NCBI GenBank assembly: GCA_024643945.1
Contig: JAHELX010000252.1
Coordinates: forward strand, 1-8,249
Direction of reading: 5' to 3'
DNA from: Anaerolineales bacterium
GTDB lineage: Bacteria; Chloroflexota; Anaerolineae; 4572-78; NAK82
Length of the DNA: 8,249 nt
The position numbers were made by a program, and so were the translations under genes. The notes beneath the pieces are model-generated. The model did no database searches and was not told the DNA's origin. It saw only the letters and a program-made list of their open reading frames with translations. Of the stretch, positions 1 through 6,017 are shown one piece after another. The stretch's first letter is position 1, and each line of letters opens with the position of its first letter.

Positions 1-660
1 CTCGACCGTGTAGGCGGCGACGCGAGCGCCACGCATACCCACTTCCTCTTGCACGGTGAAGGCCGCGATCACCTCCACCGCATAATCCCCTTTGAGCGTT
101 TCAACCAGGACCGCGCAACCAACCCGATCGTCGAAAGCCTTACCCTTGACGCGACCGCTGCGCTCGTCCGGTGCGCCTCCCCCCAACCGGCCAAAGCAGG
201 TATCGAAGGTAGCGTAGTCGCCTACGCTCACCGACCGCCGTGCCTGCTCCCTATTCTGTGCGCCAATGTCGATGGCCAGCTCGCTAATATTGGCGACTCT
301 TGCCTGTTCGTCCGGAGTTGTCAGGTGAATCGGCTTCACGCCGATCACCCCTGGCACCCGGTCACGACCGACGACGACTCTTTTGCCCGGCAGGATACGT
401 GGGTCGAAGCCTCCCACCGCTCCGAAGCGCAATAAGCCACCCTCCTCAATATGGGTGACCATAAACGCCACTTCGTCCATGTGCGCGTCGAACATCACCT
501 TGAGCGGGAATTTGCTACCCGGTTTGCGGGCAATGAGATTGCCTAGCGTGTCAACCTGCACGCTAGCGACGTGGGGACGGATGGCTTCCAGGATCAATTT
601 TCGAACTTCGCCCTCATCGCCTGACGGACCGAAGGCATTCGACAATCTCTCCAGTAACAA
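1..660 (-). CDS. M42 family metallopeptidase (aminopeptidase), 3' end beyond window
   Basis: This is the N-terminal 220 residues of a cytoplasmic dinuclear-metal aminopeptidase of family M42 (glutamyl aminopeptidase/TET type), which trims small peptides. Visible motifs are the metal-ligand AHMDE (His60, Asp62), FDDRVG (bridging Asp177) and TVQEEVGMRGA (Glu205 as catalytic base, Glu206 as metal ligand). The last Asp and His ligands lie outside the window. An in-frame TAG lies just upstream, and no ATG or GTG falls between it and the conserved N-terminus (LLERLSNAFGPSGDEGEVR). The start is therefore the TTG at 658-660, preceded at 5 nt by a strong Shine-Dalgarno GAGGAGG. The gene begins 37 bp after the stop of a second M42 gene on the same strand, so the two are very likely co-transcribed. 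Family assignment is secure; substrate preference cannot be read from the sequence. Confidence 0.93.
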   Translation of the reverse strand, partial: MLLERLSNAFGPSGDEGEVRKLILEAIRPHVASVQVDTLGNLIARKPGSKFPLKVMFDAHMDEVAFMVTHIEEGGLLRFGAVGGFDPRILPGKRVVVGRDRVPGVIGVKPIHLTTPDEQARVANISELAIDIGAQNREQARRSVSVGDYATFDTCFGRLGGGAPDERSGRVKGKAFDDRVGCAVLVETLKGDYAVEVIAAFTVQEEVGMRGARVAAYTVE

Positions 661-697
661 CTCGTCCTCCTCACCCTATCTCAGGAAAATTGGTGTG

Positions 698-1768
698 TCA
701 CTTCACTCGTGGCACCAGATCTTCCACAAACGTCTCGTCCAGCCCAGCCACGAAGTGCGCCATCAGGCGGGCGGCCCGCGCCACATCCTTCGCCGAGACG
801 ATTTCGACCGGCGTATGCATATTGCGGACGGGCAGCGATATGATGCCAGTAGGAATTCCTCCGCGGCTGATCTGAACGCCCCAGGCTTCGGTGCCCGAGT
901 GGCCCGGCAGGGGCTCCGTTTGGCGGGGAATTTCTAGCGCGTCGGCCAGGTCGGCCAGCCGTCGGTAAATGGTCGGGTGAATATTGGGACCGATGCTGAG
1001 GGCCGGCCCGTCTCCCATCTTAAACGTTTCTGCCTCTGACAACCCAGGCATGTAGCCATGGGTGACGTCAATGACCAACGCCACGTCCGGCTGAATACGG
1101 AAGGTGCCGGTGGTGGCTCCGAGGTAATTGCCGTGCTCCTCTTGCACCGTAGCCATCGCATACACGTCCCAGGCGTGCCTCATCTCCGCCAGGGCTCGAA
1201 GGCAGCCGTAAATTGCTGCCACCGAGGCTCGGTTGTCCAAGGCCTTGCCGGCGATCCAGTCTCCCATCAACTCGACTGGCTCGCAGTTAAAAGAGATGAT
1301 ATCGCCCACACGCACCTGCGCTTTCAGTTCGTCGCTGGGAAGGCCAACGTCTATGAACAGTTTATCCTGGGGGATGACCTTATTCCTCTCGTCAGGAGAG
1401 ATCACATGAGGAGGCCGGCTGGCGATGATGCCGGGCAGCGGGCATCTCCCATGGACCAATACCTCCTGGCCCAGCAGTATATGATTGTCAATCCCACCAA
1501 TCTGCGTGAAACGCAGAAACTCCCCCTCGAGGCCGGTGACCACCAGGCCGATTTCGTCCATATGGGCAGAGAGCATCACCTTCCGGCGTGCAGTACCAGC
1601 CTGCCAGCCTCGCTTGAGGGCGGTGACGTTGCCTGGTATATCCACTGAAACCTCGTCGGCCCAGGGGATGAGGAGATCCATCACGAGGGTACGCACAGCC
1701 GACTCCGAGCCTGAGACACCGGGTGTGGCCGATAAGCGCTTGAGGACGGCGATCAAATCGTCTGACAT
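698..1768 (-). CDS. M42 family metallopeptidase (aminopeptidase), complete
   Basis: This is a complete 356-residue M42 aminopeptidase, the usual length for the family. All expected active-site residues are present: His69 and Asp71 in AHMDE, Asp178 in KALDNR, Glu210 (catalytic) and Glu211 in TVQEE, Asp234 in VIDVTHG, and His318 in NMHTPVE. Family members bind two Zn or Co ions and typically assemble into dodecameric tetrahedral (TET) particles that degrade oligopeptides in the cytoplasm. The sequence differs clearly from the M42 protein encoded just downstream (QEEHGNYLG against QEEVGMRGA), so the pair are paralogues rather than a recent duplication. The ATG at 1766-1768 has only a weak GGAAT-type ribosome binding site. 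A TATAAC hexamer about 20 nt upstream could be a -10 box, but I see no good -35. The gene is probably first in a two-gene operon. Confidence 0.95.
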   Translation of the reverse strand: MSDDLIAVLKRLSATPGVSGSESAVRTLVMDLLIPWADEVSVDIPGNVTALKRGWQAGTARRKVMLSAHMDEIGLVVTGLEGEFLRFTQIGGIDNHILLGQEVLVHGRCPLPGIIASRPPHVISPDERNKVIPQDKLFIDVGLPSDELKAQVRVGDIISFNCEPVELMGDWIAGKALDNRASVAAIYGCLRALAEMRHAWDVYAMATVQEEHGNYLGATTGTFRIQPDVALVIDVTHGYMPGLSEAETFKMGDGPALSIGPNIHPTIYRRLADLADALEIPRQTEPLPGHSGTEAWGVQISRGGIPTGIISLPVRNMHTPVEIVSAKDVARAARLMAHFVAGLDETFVEDLVPRVK

Positions 1769-1986
1769 TAGGATTCCGGCAAAAGTTATATGGTAAGGGC
1801 ATATTCACGCGTCAGGCAGCCAAACTCACTTTGACTCCCTGTTGAGACAGGATAAATCCTCCTGTTCTTGCCTGGAAAAGAGCAGAGAACGCGCCATAAG
1901 GCGCTTTCCTCCAATCTGGCATGCGCCACGGAATTATATCTTTGGGAACAGGAGATGTCAATCGGAGAGGCATGTACCCCGCAATT
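1769..1986 (-). other. Intergenic leader with stacked small hairpins
   Basis: No gene is supported here; the short frames do not resemble known proteins or the missing part of the DUF3179 domain. Three small inverted repeats are visible. GCGCC/GGCGC (1891-1895 and 1900-1904) has a 4-nt loop. ACAGGA/TCCTGT (1847-1852 and 1860-1865) has a 7-nt loop. CCTGT/ACAGG (1838-1842 and 1847-1851) has a 4-nt loop. The last two share the ACAGG strand and so exclude each other. Read on the minus strand, the first hairpin is followed by GTTCTCTGCTCTTTT, which could be a weak terminator for the gene upstream. The other two lie in the 5' region of the complete M42 gene. Confidence 0.4.
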
Positions 1987-2550
1987 CTAATTTTGAAGCC
2001 GGCCGGTGGTGCCAAAATCCAACACTCGCCCATCCAGCGTCCGATCAAAGGCGATGGCTGTATTGCACAGCGGGCAGAAAGTCGCGATCACCGGCACGCC
2101 GCCCACGGTGTCGTTGATGATCTCGTGCCACATCAGAATCTGGATGGGATAAGCTCGGACGTCGTCCCCGAGCTGGAGCAGAATCACCGGCTCCTGCGGT
2201 TTGAGCCATGCGTCAGCTTCTCCCACGCTGATGAATTGAGGATTGTCAATGGCCAGAATGCCATCTTTGGGCGGTCCCCCGGAGAGGATCTCGCCATAGG
2301 GGACGCTATGCTGGCTGAAGTCCGTCTTGAATTGCCCAGCCCCAGGTGGGGGGGCTTCAGGCAGCAAGGTAGGTGGAGCATCTGCTACAGAGGTAGGCAC
2401 TTTCGTTGCAGTGGGTAGGTGGGTAGCCATAGGCAACTCGGCAGCCGTGGGGGATGCGGCGTCACCAGTCGACGAGGTCTGCAAAGCCTGGCCGCACGCG
2501 GTCAGGGCCAGGGCCGACAGGCCGGTTAACAGCCAGAATTTCAAATGCAT
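1987..2550 (-). pseudogene. DUF3179-domain lipoprotein, truncated at the 3' end
   Basis: The 187-residue product begins with a lipoprotein signal peptide: a short basic start, a hydrophobic stretch and the lipobox LTAC with Cys19. A Pro/Thr/Ala-rich linker follows (about residues 20-72), so the protein would be membrane-anchored and exported. The rest is the first half of a DUF3179 domain: NPQFISVGEADAWL (103-116), RAYPIQILMWHEIIND (132-147) and the conserved FCPLCNTA (158-165). The reading frame stops right after DFGTTGRLQN. Full family members continue for well over 100 residues, and none of the three frames downstream resembles that continuation, so a deletion or rearrangement is more likely than a frameshift. 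The ATG has an excellent ribosome binding site (AAAGGAGGT), which favours this start. The function of DUF3179 proteins is not well established. The fragment may still be expressed but is probably not functional. Confidence 0.8.
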
Positions 2551-2567
2551 CGTTACCTCCTTTGATT

Positions 2568-2575
2568 GTTTCTAC
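2568..2575. repeat. Left target-site duplication GTTTCTAC
   Basis: GTTTCTAC directly abuts the outer end of the left inverted repeat and recurs exactly at 2740-2747, directly abutting the right end. Eight matching bases exactly at both boundaries argue for a transposition event rather than a simple hairpin. The true duplication could be 8 bp, or be read as 9-10 bp if the adjoining GT is counted with it. Confidence 0.65.
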
Positions 2576-2739
2576 GTAACTGCTCACCCTCCCGGAGCAA
2601 AGCCCCCCCACGGGGCAGGTTTAGGCAAACGCCAAAGCAGAAATCGTTGCTACACTCAGCAATTCAGGCGCGGAACGCCTGCTCATTGCAACCTGCCCCG
2701 TGGGGGGCTTTGCTCCGAGAGGGCAGGCTGAGTAGTTAC
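2576..2739. mobile_element. MITE-like element with long terminal inverted repeats
   Basis: A 164-bp non-coding element is bounded by GTAACTGCTCA at the left and TGAGTAGTTAC at the right, which are inverted copies with one mismatch. The arms (2576-2622 and 2690-2739) continue inward. After a 3-nt indel and a few mismatches they become nearly perfect over about 27 bp (2595-2622 against 2690-2716), interrupted only by one extra C in a C run. The 67-nt centre contains two small hairpins: CAGGCG/CGCCTG at 2665-2681 and TTGCT/AGCAA at 2647-2662. The element is flanked by a perfect 8-bp direct repeat. Long inverted repeats, a target duplication and no coding capacity are the hallmarks of a miniature inverted-repeat transposable element mobilised in trans. 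No transposase is in the window, and I cannot assign a parent IS family. Confidence 0.7.
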
Positions 2740-2747
2740 GTTTCTAC
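2740..2747. repeat. Right target-site duplication GTTTCTAC
   Basis: This is the exact second copy of GTTTCTAC, directly following TGAGTAGTTAC at the right end of the inverted-repeat element. It pairs with the copy at 2568-2575. Confidence 0.65.
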
Positions 2748-2880
2748 GTCTTTACCCAGAAGATGGGCCTGTAGGCGCAGAATGGAATCCGTGCCTGGCG
2801 TTGCATAGGGAGTATGATGACTACTCAATACAATGGATGAGATGAAGAGGTCACATCTTACGGAGGCAGTGGGGAGCAGG
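2748..2880. other. Non-coding stretch upstream of the DUF3179 remnant
   Basis: No coding frame, RNA gene or repeat is supported here. If the DUF3179 gene had its own minus-strand promoter, it would be expected in this stretch, now separated from the gene by the inserted element. I find no convincing -35/-10 pair. Confidence 0.4.
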
Positions 2881-2903
2881 TCTGCCCTTAGCTGGCGGGC
2901 AGA
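2881..2903 (-). terminator. tal: Possible hairpin terminator after transaldolase
   Basis: TCTGCCC (2881-2887) and GGGCAGA (2897-2903) form a perfect 7-bp stem with a 9-nt loop, located 38-60 nt downstream of the transaldolase stop codon on the minus strand. There is no U-tract after the stem, so it is not a classical intrinsic terminator. It may instead pause transcription or protect the 3' end. Confidence 0.35.
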
Positions 2904-2940
2904 TTGCGGAATGGGGTTCCAACAGAGCGGCCTCCACGCT

Positions 2941-4074
2941 CTATTGATATGAGCCCAGACTGGCCGATTGGCGCCGCTCCCCTGCCAGCAGCCGGTCGCG
3001 TTTCTCGGCGATACCGGTCATCAGCGACTCAAAGGATTTGGCAAAGGCCGCCACCCCATCGTCCTGCAATTCTTGGGTAATGGCATTCAGATCCACACCC
3101 AGTTCGGCCAGGCGGGCCAACTGAGCACGCGCCTCTTCCAGGCCTGCCTCCAGGGTGAGAGCCACCCGCCCATGATCGAGGAAGGCCTGAAGCGTAACGG
3201 GCGGCACCGTATTAACCGTATCCGGCCCGATGAGTTCGTCCACGTAGAGCGTATCGGGATAAATCGGGTTCTTGGTGCTGGTGCTGGCCCACAGGGGACG
3301 CTGCACGCGGGTGCCTTGAGCAGCCAGCCTCTCCCAACCGGGACCGCTGAAGATGTCGTGGAAGTTAGTGTAGGCCACTTTGCTGTTGGCGATGGCGATC
3401 TTGCCCTGTAGGGGCATCCCTTGCGGGTGTCCTTCTAGAGCCCGGTCTACACTGGTGTCCACCCGGCTGACGAAGAAGGAGGCCACCGATGCAACCTTGG
3501 ATACATCGCCTCCGGCTGCAGCTAGCTTTTCCAGGCCGGCGATGTAAGCCTCGGCCACGGCCTGGTAACTCGCCAACGAGAAGATGAGTGTAACGTTGAT
3601 GTTGATCCCCTCCCCGATGAGCGTTTCGATGGCCGGTATGCCGGCAGGGGTAGCCGGCACCTTAATCATCACGTTCGGACGCTCCAGGGCAGCAAAGAGA
3701 CGCCGCGCTTCGGCGATTGTGCCCCGTGTATCGTGAGCCAGCGTCGGGCTCACCTCCAGGCTGACGTAACCATCGGCCCCACCCGTCTCGTTGTAAATTG
3801 GATGCAGCAGATCAGCGGCATCCCGGATATCATCCAGGACCAACGCCTCATAAACTTCCTCTACTGACTTACCTTCGATTACCAAACACCGTAAGTCCTC
3901 GTCATAGTCAGTGCTGCCGGCAATAGCTTTTTCGAAGATAGAGGGGTTAGACGTCACACCACGCACGCCTTGGTTAATCAGGGCTTGCAGTTCACCTGAA
4001 GTGATGAACGAGCGGCGAATGTAGTCAATCCATACAGATTGGCCCAGATTAGTCAAGTCTTGAAGCTTTGTCAT
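2941..4074 (-). CDS. tal: Transaldolase
   Basis: Transaldolase (EC 2.2.1.2) transfers a dihydroxyacetone unit from sedoheptulose-7-phosphate to glyceraldehyde-3-phosphate in the non-oxidative pentose phosphate pathway, in the cytoplasm. The 377-residue length fits the long transaldolase subfamily found in actinobacteria, cyanobacteria and Chloroflexota rather than the roughly 220-residue or 317-residue types. Visible motifs are GVTSNPSIFEKAI (39-51), DGYVSLEVSP (101-110), the Schiff-base lysine Lys138 in NVMIKVPAT, INVTLIFS (159-166), SFFVSRVDT (199-207) and RPLWASTSTKNP (259-270). The ATG has a GGAGGA ribosome binding site 8 nt upstream. A TATAAC hexamer upstream could be a -10 box, with only TTGTCC as a badly spaced -35. 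Glucokinase lies upstream on the same strand, 132 bp away, so the two may form a transcription unit. Confidence 0.96.
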   Translation of the reverse strand: MTKLQDLTNLGQSVWIDYIRRSFITSGELQALINQGVRGVTSNPSIFEKAIAGSTDYDEDLRCLVIEGKSVEEVYEALVLDDIRDAADLLHPIYNETGGADGYVSLEVSPTLAHDTRGTIAEARRLFAALERPNVMIKVPATPAGIPAIETLIGEGININVTLIFSLASYQAVAEAYIAGLEKLAAAGGDVSKVASVASFFVSRVDTSVDRALEGHPQGMPLQGKIAIANSKVAYTNFHDIFSGPGWERLAAQGTRVQRPLWASTSTKNPIYPDTLYVDELIGPDTVNTVPPVTLQAFLDHGRVALTLEAGLEEARAQLARLAELGVDLNAITQELQDDGVAAFAKSFESLMTGIAEKRDRLLAGERRQSASLGSYQ

Positions 4075-4120
4075 TTCAAAAATCCTCCATAGTTATAGTA
4101 GATTATCTCCTGCCCGGCGT

Positions 4121-4159
4121 GGACAACCATTCACACCAGCTACCGCCAAATCGTTGTCC
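4121..4159. promoter_or_regulatory. Inverted repeat between glk and tal, possible operator or mRNA hairpin
   Basis: GGACAAC (4121-4127) and GTTGTCC (4153-4159) are perfect inverted copies 25 bp apart, in the 132-bp gap before tal. A second inverted pair, CCGCC (4143-4147) and GGCGG (4160-4164), overlaps it and would compete for folding. There is no T-tract on the minus strand, so it is not an obvious glk terminator. It could be an operator or an intercistronic hairpin that adjusts the relative amounts of the two products. No regulator can be named. Confidence 0.3.
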
Positions 4160-4206
4160 GGCGGCACCTTTCTCTTATCCGTCCGGGGCCATCCTGCACA
4201 ACTGCG

Positions 4207-5196
4207 CTACAGTCCAAACCCGTGACAGGCCGCGCCCAGGAGGGCAACCTTAGGGTTGAGAATCACTTGGACTGGAATCTGGATTAGCAATTGCGACATG
4301 CGCCCCTTGCGCCGGAAGGTCTGCATAAACCGTTCGTGCTTTAGGGCGGGTAGGATACGAGGCGGGATGCCGCCCCCCAGATAGACGCCACCAGTTGCCA
4401 ATACCTTAAGGGCCAGGTTTCCCATCTCCGCCCCTATGATGGAGACGAAGGTATTGAGAGTCGCGACGCAGAGTTCACACGACCTTTCGTCGTCAAGGGC
4501 AGCATTGACGATGACCGGCGTCGGGTCGTCGGCTACAGCCAGTTGCTCAGCCAGCCAGGCCGGTTCCTCGGCGTAGCCGCTGTCTTTGAGATAGGTATAG
4601 ATGTTGGGCAATCCCCGTCCAGAGCAGACTCGCTCGTAGCTCACGTGCTCTAACCCTAATCCCTGCTGAAGATAGCGCAACAACTCAATCTCCAGGGGGT
4701 TGGTCGGCGCAAAATCGGCGTGACCACCCTCCGATGCGTGAGCCCGATAGCGCGTCCCATCCCAGGTGAGGAAGGCTTCCCCCAGACCGGTGCCCGGCGC
4801 GATGACAGCGATGGCCCCGCCAGGGGCCGCCCGACCCTCGTTCAAAGTATACAGGTCGTCCGGCTCCAACCGGGGCACCGCATGGGCGATGGCGTCCAGG
4901 TCGTTCAACAGGTGGACGGATGAAAGGTCCAGGGCTGTCTGGAGTTGCGCTTCGTCCATCACCCAAGGCAAGTTCGTAATGGTAGCCTGACTGGCAACTA
5001 CTGGACCGGCCACACCAAAGCTGGCACGCTCGGGCTTCAGATTGACCTGGGATAAGAACTCGGCCACGAGGGCTTCCAGACTCGGGTAAGCGCCGCTGGG
5101 AAAGATTGCCTCCGCCAACGGCGCTCGCAACCCGGCCTCGAGCGAGAAGATGGCCAGGCTGGTTTTGGTTCCACCAATATCGGCAGCAAGTAACAT
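4207..5196 (-). CDS. glk: Glucokinase (Glk family)
   Basis: Glucokinase (EC 2.7.1.2) phosphorylates glucose with ATP to glucose-6-phosphate in the cytoplasm. The 329-residue protein matches the proteobacterial/cyanobacterial Glk type (E. coli Glk has 321). It lacks the zinc-binding cysteine motif expected of ROK-type kinases. Motifs are the N-terminal phosphate loop ADIGGTKTSLA (5-15), LLNDLDA (96-102) with the probable catalytic Asp99, APGTGLGEA (133-141), SEGGHADFAP (155-164), YERVCSGRGLPNIY (187-200) and the adenosine-side GGVYLGGGIPPR (269-280). The frame is open further upstream, to 5250. The start at 5194-5196 is chosen because GGAGGA lies just upstream and the conserved protein begins there. 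It sits 57 bp after a truncated nnrE fragment. The product could feed the pentose phosphate pathway served by the neighbouring transaldolase. Confidence 0.94.
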   Translation of the reverse strand: MLLAADIGGTKTSLAIFSLEAGLRAPLAEAIFPSGAYPSLEALVAEFLSQVNLKPERASFGVAGPVVASQATITNLPWVMDEAQLQTALDLSSVHLLNDLDAIAHAVPRLEPDDLYTLNEGRAAPGGAIAVIAPGTGLGEAFLTWDGTRYRAHASEGGHADFAPTNPLEIELLRYLQQGLGLEHVSYERVCSGRGLPNIYTYLKDSGYAEEPAWLAEQLAVADDPTPVIVNAALDDERSCELCVATLNTFVSIIGAEMGNLALKVLATGGVYLGGGIPPRILPALKHERFMQTFRRKGRMSQLLIQIPVQVILNPKVALLGAACHGFGL

Positions 5197-5253
5197 TTTT
5201 CCTCCACAAATCAGCAGATTGAGTGAGACGCAGATGCCAGGTGCAACCAATAC

Positions 5254-5490
5254 CTATTCTTGAAGGCAGAGGCCCCCGCCACCATTACCGCCCGAGCCCG
5301 CCAGCAGCGTGATCTCTCCCTTGATCCCACCAAGCATAGCCAGCACGTTCTCAGCCAGATTCCGCCCAGCATTCTCCATCATCTGTAAGATACTCAAGCT
5401 GAACTCCTCCACCGCGATGTGATCGACCTCGCGCACCTGGTCGGCAGTCACGGCTGGTACCACGACGCCGTCCTCGGTTCGGAATACCAT
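5254..5490 (-). pseudogene. nnrE: NAD(P)H-hydrate epimerase (YjeF_N) fragment, truncated
   Basis: The 78-residue fragment corresponds to the N-terminal third of a YjeF_N domain, which epimerises damaged NAD(P)HX so it can be repaired. It shows the family opening VTADQVREVDHIAVEEF (14-30), SILQMMENAGRNLAE (33-47) and the nucleotide-binding loop AGSGGNGGGG (64-73, a variant of GxGNNGGDG). The frame then ends at LCLQE-stop, where about 150 more residues are expected, and the downstream frames do not resume the domain. The catalytic core and the ADP-dependent dehydratase domain often fused to it are absent. The start is set at the ATG at 5488-5490 because GGGAG lies about 10 nt before it; an ATG at 5508 is also in frame. 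The fragment is most likely non-functional, left by a recombination that joined glk to the broken end. Confidence 0.75.
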
Positions 5491-5838
5491 CACGTTTTCT
5501 CCCTTCATCCATCCACTTCATGCGACACCACTTATTAGATGAGGCAAGGAGAGCATGTCTTACATAGGCATAAGAACCGGCAACAGACAGCGTGCTTTCA
5601 TGGGGCACCACCCTGAAGCACAGATATGCTCATCCCGAAGACGCCAGGACACGAAGGACCTGGAATGTCTCACGAGGTGGGTCGCACATAGAATATCACA
5701 CTCGACGATAAAATTCAATGGTGAACAAAACCTCTGTAAAGCTTTGCAATCAGAAACCAGGGCGCTCAACCGCCAGCGCTCGGGCCAGTTGCTGGGCTTG
5801 CGATACGCAGATTAGAGATGCGTGATGTGTTAGCCCAG
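5491..5838. other. Non-coding stretch between nnrE remnant and rsmG promoter
   Basis: Open frames here on both strands (about 60-86 codons) overlap each other, lack convincing ribosome binding sites and do not resemble known proteins, so I call no gene. No tRNA-like or CRISPR-like structure is visible. The base composition is noticeably more AT-rich than the flanking genes around 5690-5750, consistent with decayed or intergenic DNA. Confidence 0.5.
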
Positions 5839-5867
5839 TTGAAAAGAGGCTGACAAGCTGGTATACT
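5839..5867 (+). promoter_or_regulatory. rsmG: Near-consensus housekeeping-sigma promoter for rsmG
   Basis: TTGAAA (5839-5844, 5 of 6 matches to the -35 consensus) is separated by exactly 17 bp from TATACT (5862-5867, 5 of 6 to the -10 consensus). Transcription is expected to begin near 5874, giving a leader of about 143 nt before the rsmG start at 6018. This is the best promoter in the window. Confidence 0.75.
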
Positions 5868-6017
5868 ATCTGCTGCATAGAACACACGGTCAGTATCTAC
5901 CTGCGGGCGACGGCGTGAGTGTCTGGCCAAGGTTGTTCTGGTAAGTCAGACTCAGCCCCATGGGCGCGACGTTTGTCTTATCACAATTGCTGGGATGGGG
6001 TACGAGGAGACGGAGCG

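Noticed and set aside
49..937. Plus-strand open frames of 128 and 184 codons across the left end
   Set aside because: They lie antisense to the two M42 peptidase genes, whose conserved motifs are unmistakable on the minus strand. The plus frames have no recognisable domain.
1812..2048. Minus-strand 78-codon frame as the missing 3' half of the DUF3179 gene after a frameshift
   Set aside because: Its translation does not resemble the expected DUF3179 continuation, and it overlaps the real frame by about 60 bp. It is most likely a chance frame.
2590..2716. Inverted repeat as a simple Rho-independent terminator
   Set aside because: The 67-nt centre, the lack of a T-tract, the position 5' of the DUF3179 gene and the flanking 8-bp duplication all fit a mobile element better.
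2327..2808. Plus-strand frames of 134 and 80 codons through the inverted-repeat element
   Set aside because: They cross the antisense of the DUF3179 gene and the repeat arms, with low-complexity translation and no ribosome binding site. They are not treated as a cargo gene.
5555..5815. Overlapping 86-codon plus and 69-codon minus frames
   Set aside because: No recognisable family, no convincing ribosome binding site, antisense to each other, and in a partly AT-rich intergenic stretch.
5491..6017. DnaA boxes or an origin near rsmG
   Set aside because: No TTATCCACA-like cluster is visible; isolated TTATC fragments are not enough.
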